Of a stretch of DNA of 13,151 nucleotides, positions 11,985 to 13,151 are shown piece by piece. Within the stretch, counting starts at the first letter, position 1. Each line of letters begins with the position of its first letter. Where the stretch lies: assembly GCA_002314195.1 (NCBI GenBank), contig DCCQ01000004.1, positions 1 to 13,151 of the forward strand. Reading direction: 5' to 3'. Origin of the DNA: Bacteroidales bacterium UBA1077 (GTDB lineage Bacteria > Bacteroidota > Bacteroidia > Bacteroidales > UBA932). The notes below the pieces were generated by a model. That model was given only the letters and a program-made list of their open reading frames with translations, had not been told where the DNA came from and did no database searches. A program made the position numbers and the translations under genes.

Positions 11985-13151
11985 CTATTCCTTCACGCAA
12001 CGTAAAGTTCTCTTCGAATCAGAATTATCACTAATATCACCATAAGCGATAGAGCCTTTATTGGCACTACTAGATCCAAATTGTAATACATAAACATAAT
12101 TGCCAACTGGTTTTTTACACATATAATACCCATATACTAGAATTTGTTCAGAATAACCTTTTTTATTGATAAATCCACTTGCCGGAAGGAATATTGCGGG
12201 GACACCCTCGGAGTATGGAGTACTTCCAGAAAACCACCGTCCCCTCATCCCTTTATATGTTAGAAATTCAGAACTATTAGCAGCTAACAACTCCAACTCA
12301 CTCTTTGTCGGCCATCTCCAGCCATCAGGGCAAATGCTGTCATCAACGGTTCCCGTTCTATAATAATTAAGACCATAATAATAATAGTAATCCCCATAGA
12401 AATCATTTTCAGTTGAGCCGCTATTCACCGGAGCCCACGTAATTCCATCAATAATTACGCCTGGCCCAAAATTCAAGCCTGTATCATCGACATAATCATC
12501 TTCGGTTGGACTGTCCATAGTCTTAGTTGGTTTTAGTCGAATGTATTCTGAAACAATATTGTTCGATCCATCAGAGATCTTGAGGCGCGCTCTGGCGGTT
12601 AGTTCGCCTTGGAAGAAGGTGGCGTCAAGGCCGTCAGCGGAGACGGTGACGGAGAGGATGCCGTCGGAGGCGGTGGCGGACTCGATGGTCAGCGGGGCGA
12701 AGTCACCGGCGGAGGCGCGGGTCTTGGTATAAACGGCCTTCACTGAGAGGGCGGTGTTCCAGTTGGCGGCGAGGTCCTCAGCGAGGCTGGCGGGCTGGAT
12801 CTCGAAACGCAGGGTGAAAGAGCCGGGGACGATGGTGGTGCCGGACATCGTGTAGGAGACGTTCTCCATGCCGTCGGCGTAGGTCGGAATGTGGGAGATG
12901 GAGACCATGCGTCCGATGATGTTGGAGAGTTTGTCTTTGAGGGCGTTGATCTCGTCCTGGAGGGCGCTGATCTGGGACTTGATTTCGGAGAGGGAGTCTT
13001 CGAGGGTCTTCACACGGGTATCAAGGGCATCAATGCGGGAGTTGATCTCGGAGACCTTGGTGTTGATTGTGGAGTTCAAGTCGCTGATCTTTGCGTCTAC
13101 CTTGCCGGTGATTGTGCCGTCATATTCATTAATGGCGGTGGTGATGGCTTC
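11985..13151 (-). CDS. Coiled-coil surface protein with FISUMP-type C-terminal domain (5' end outside window)
   Basis: The frame is open to the right edge (389 codons visible); an apparent start at 13079 is only a TTG within the coding sequence. Order seen: a heptad-type coiled coil (about the first 80 residues, with INSRIDALDTRVKTLEDSL and ISALQDEINALKDKL); a middle beta domain of about 130 residues beginning RMVSISHIPTYADGMENVSY, common in Bacteroidetes surface proteins (YTKTRA, ARLKISDGSNNIVSEYI); then a domain of the Fibrobacter succinogenes major paralogous type: ITWAPVN, the signature CPDGWRWPTKSELELL, WFSGSTPYSEG, AIFLPASGF and the ending RTLRCVKE. The signal or lipobox must lie beyond the edge. 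Function is probably adhesion or another surface role. The C-terminal domain is coded by AT-rich DNA, the rest by very GC-rich DNA. Confidence 0.85.
   Translation of the reverse strand, partial: EAITTAINEYDGTITGKVDAKISDLNSTINTKVSEINSRIDALDTRVKTLEDSLSEIKSQISALQDEINALKDKLSNIIGRMVSISHIPTYADGMENVSYTMSGTTIVPGSFTLRFEIQPASLAEDLAANWNTALSVKAVYTKTRASAGDFAPLTIESATASDGILSVTVSADGLDATFFQGELTARARLKISDGSNNIVSEYIRLKPTKTMDSPTEDDYVDDTGLNFGPGVIIDGITWAPVNSGSTENDFYGDYYYYYGLNYYRTGTVDDSICPDGWRWPTKSELELLAANSSEFLTYKGMRGRWFSGSTPYSEGVPAIFLPASGFINKKGYSEQILVYGYYMCKKPVGNYVYVLQFGSSSANKGSIAYGDISDNSDSKRTLRCVKE

Noticed and set aside
11985..12580. Diversity-generating retroelement target region
   Set aside because: No reverse transcriptase, no template repeat and no adenine-rich variable pattern could be shown in this window; only the domain type and a Tyr run hint at it.
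1..13151. tRNA, rRNA, CRISPR array, insertion sequence with transposase
   Set aside because: No cloverleaf, rRNA-like stretch, regularly spaced array or transposase motif was seen on either strand by eye.

Overview
The window looks like chromosomal DNA from an uncultured Bacteroidales-type bacterium with fairly high GC. Six start regions carry the Bacteroidetes promoter core TAnnTTTG, most with a TTG or TTTG about 20 bp upstream. Ribosome-binding sites are weak or absent. The proteins are also typical of the group: many lipoproteins, Bacteroidetes-style LRR and FN3 surface proteins, a FISUMP-domain protein, and a kinase/PEGA/WG envelope cluster. I cannot name a genus from the sequence.

Layout. 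(1) 1-2655, minus strand: a tight three-gene envelope operon, namely a WG-repeat-like lipoprotein, a large LPP20-like periplasmic protein and a PEGA-type protein cut by the window edge. Divergent from it is a membrane-anchored Ser/Thr kinase (2732-3631). Tail to tail with the kinase lies a protein of a common but unnamed Bacteroidetes family (3625-4212), probably DNA-binding. (2) 4361-6343: an LRR lipoprotein with two FN3-like and two EF-hand-like segments. (3) 6369-7703: an AAA+/DUF234 ATPase with a PD-(D/E)XK-like C-terminus. Just upstream of it is a decayed fragment of an LRR-lipoprotein paralogue (about 7808-7966). (4) 8073-9843: an operon of one outer-membrane beta-barrel and two paralogous lipocalin-like lipoproteins. 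(5) 10120-10669: a parDE toxin-antitoxin pair. (6) 10670-11061: no convincing gene, but nested TTTGTCCGG palindromes. (7) 11062-11959: an AT-rich segment with a HEPN-like protein and a small four-cysteine protein. (8) 11985-13151: the 3' part of a coiled-coil plus FISUMP surface protein with a very sharp internal change in base composition.

How it fits together. Regions 1, 2, 4 and 8 are envelope functions. ParDE, the ATPase, the HEPN-like pair and the repeats give the middle and right side an accessory, recombination-prone character. The most interesting sequence-level signal is a 22-bp element, matching at 19 of 22 positions and built on a 10-bp repeat. It sits at the same place relative to the promoter upstream of both 4212 (family regulator) and 9843 (OMP/lipoprotein operon), which suggests a shared regulator. 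I did not find a clear complete new system. The best candidates for one are the HEPN-like/C4 pair and the ATPase with its repeat-bearing leader.
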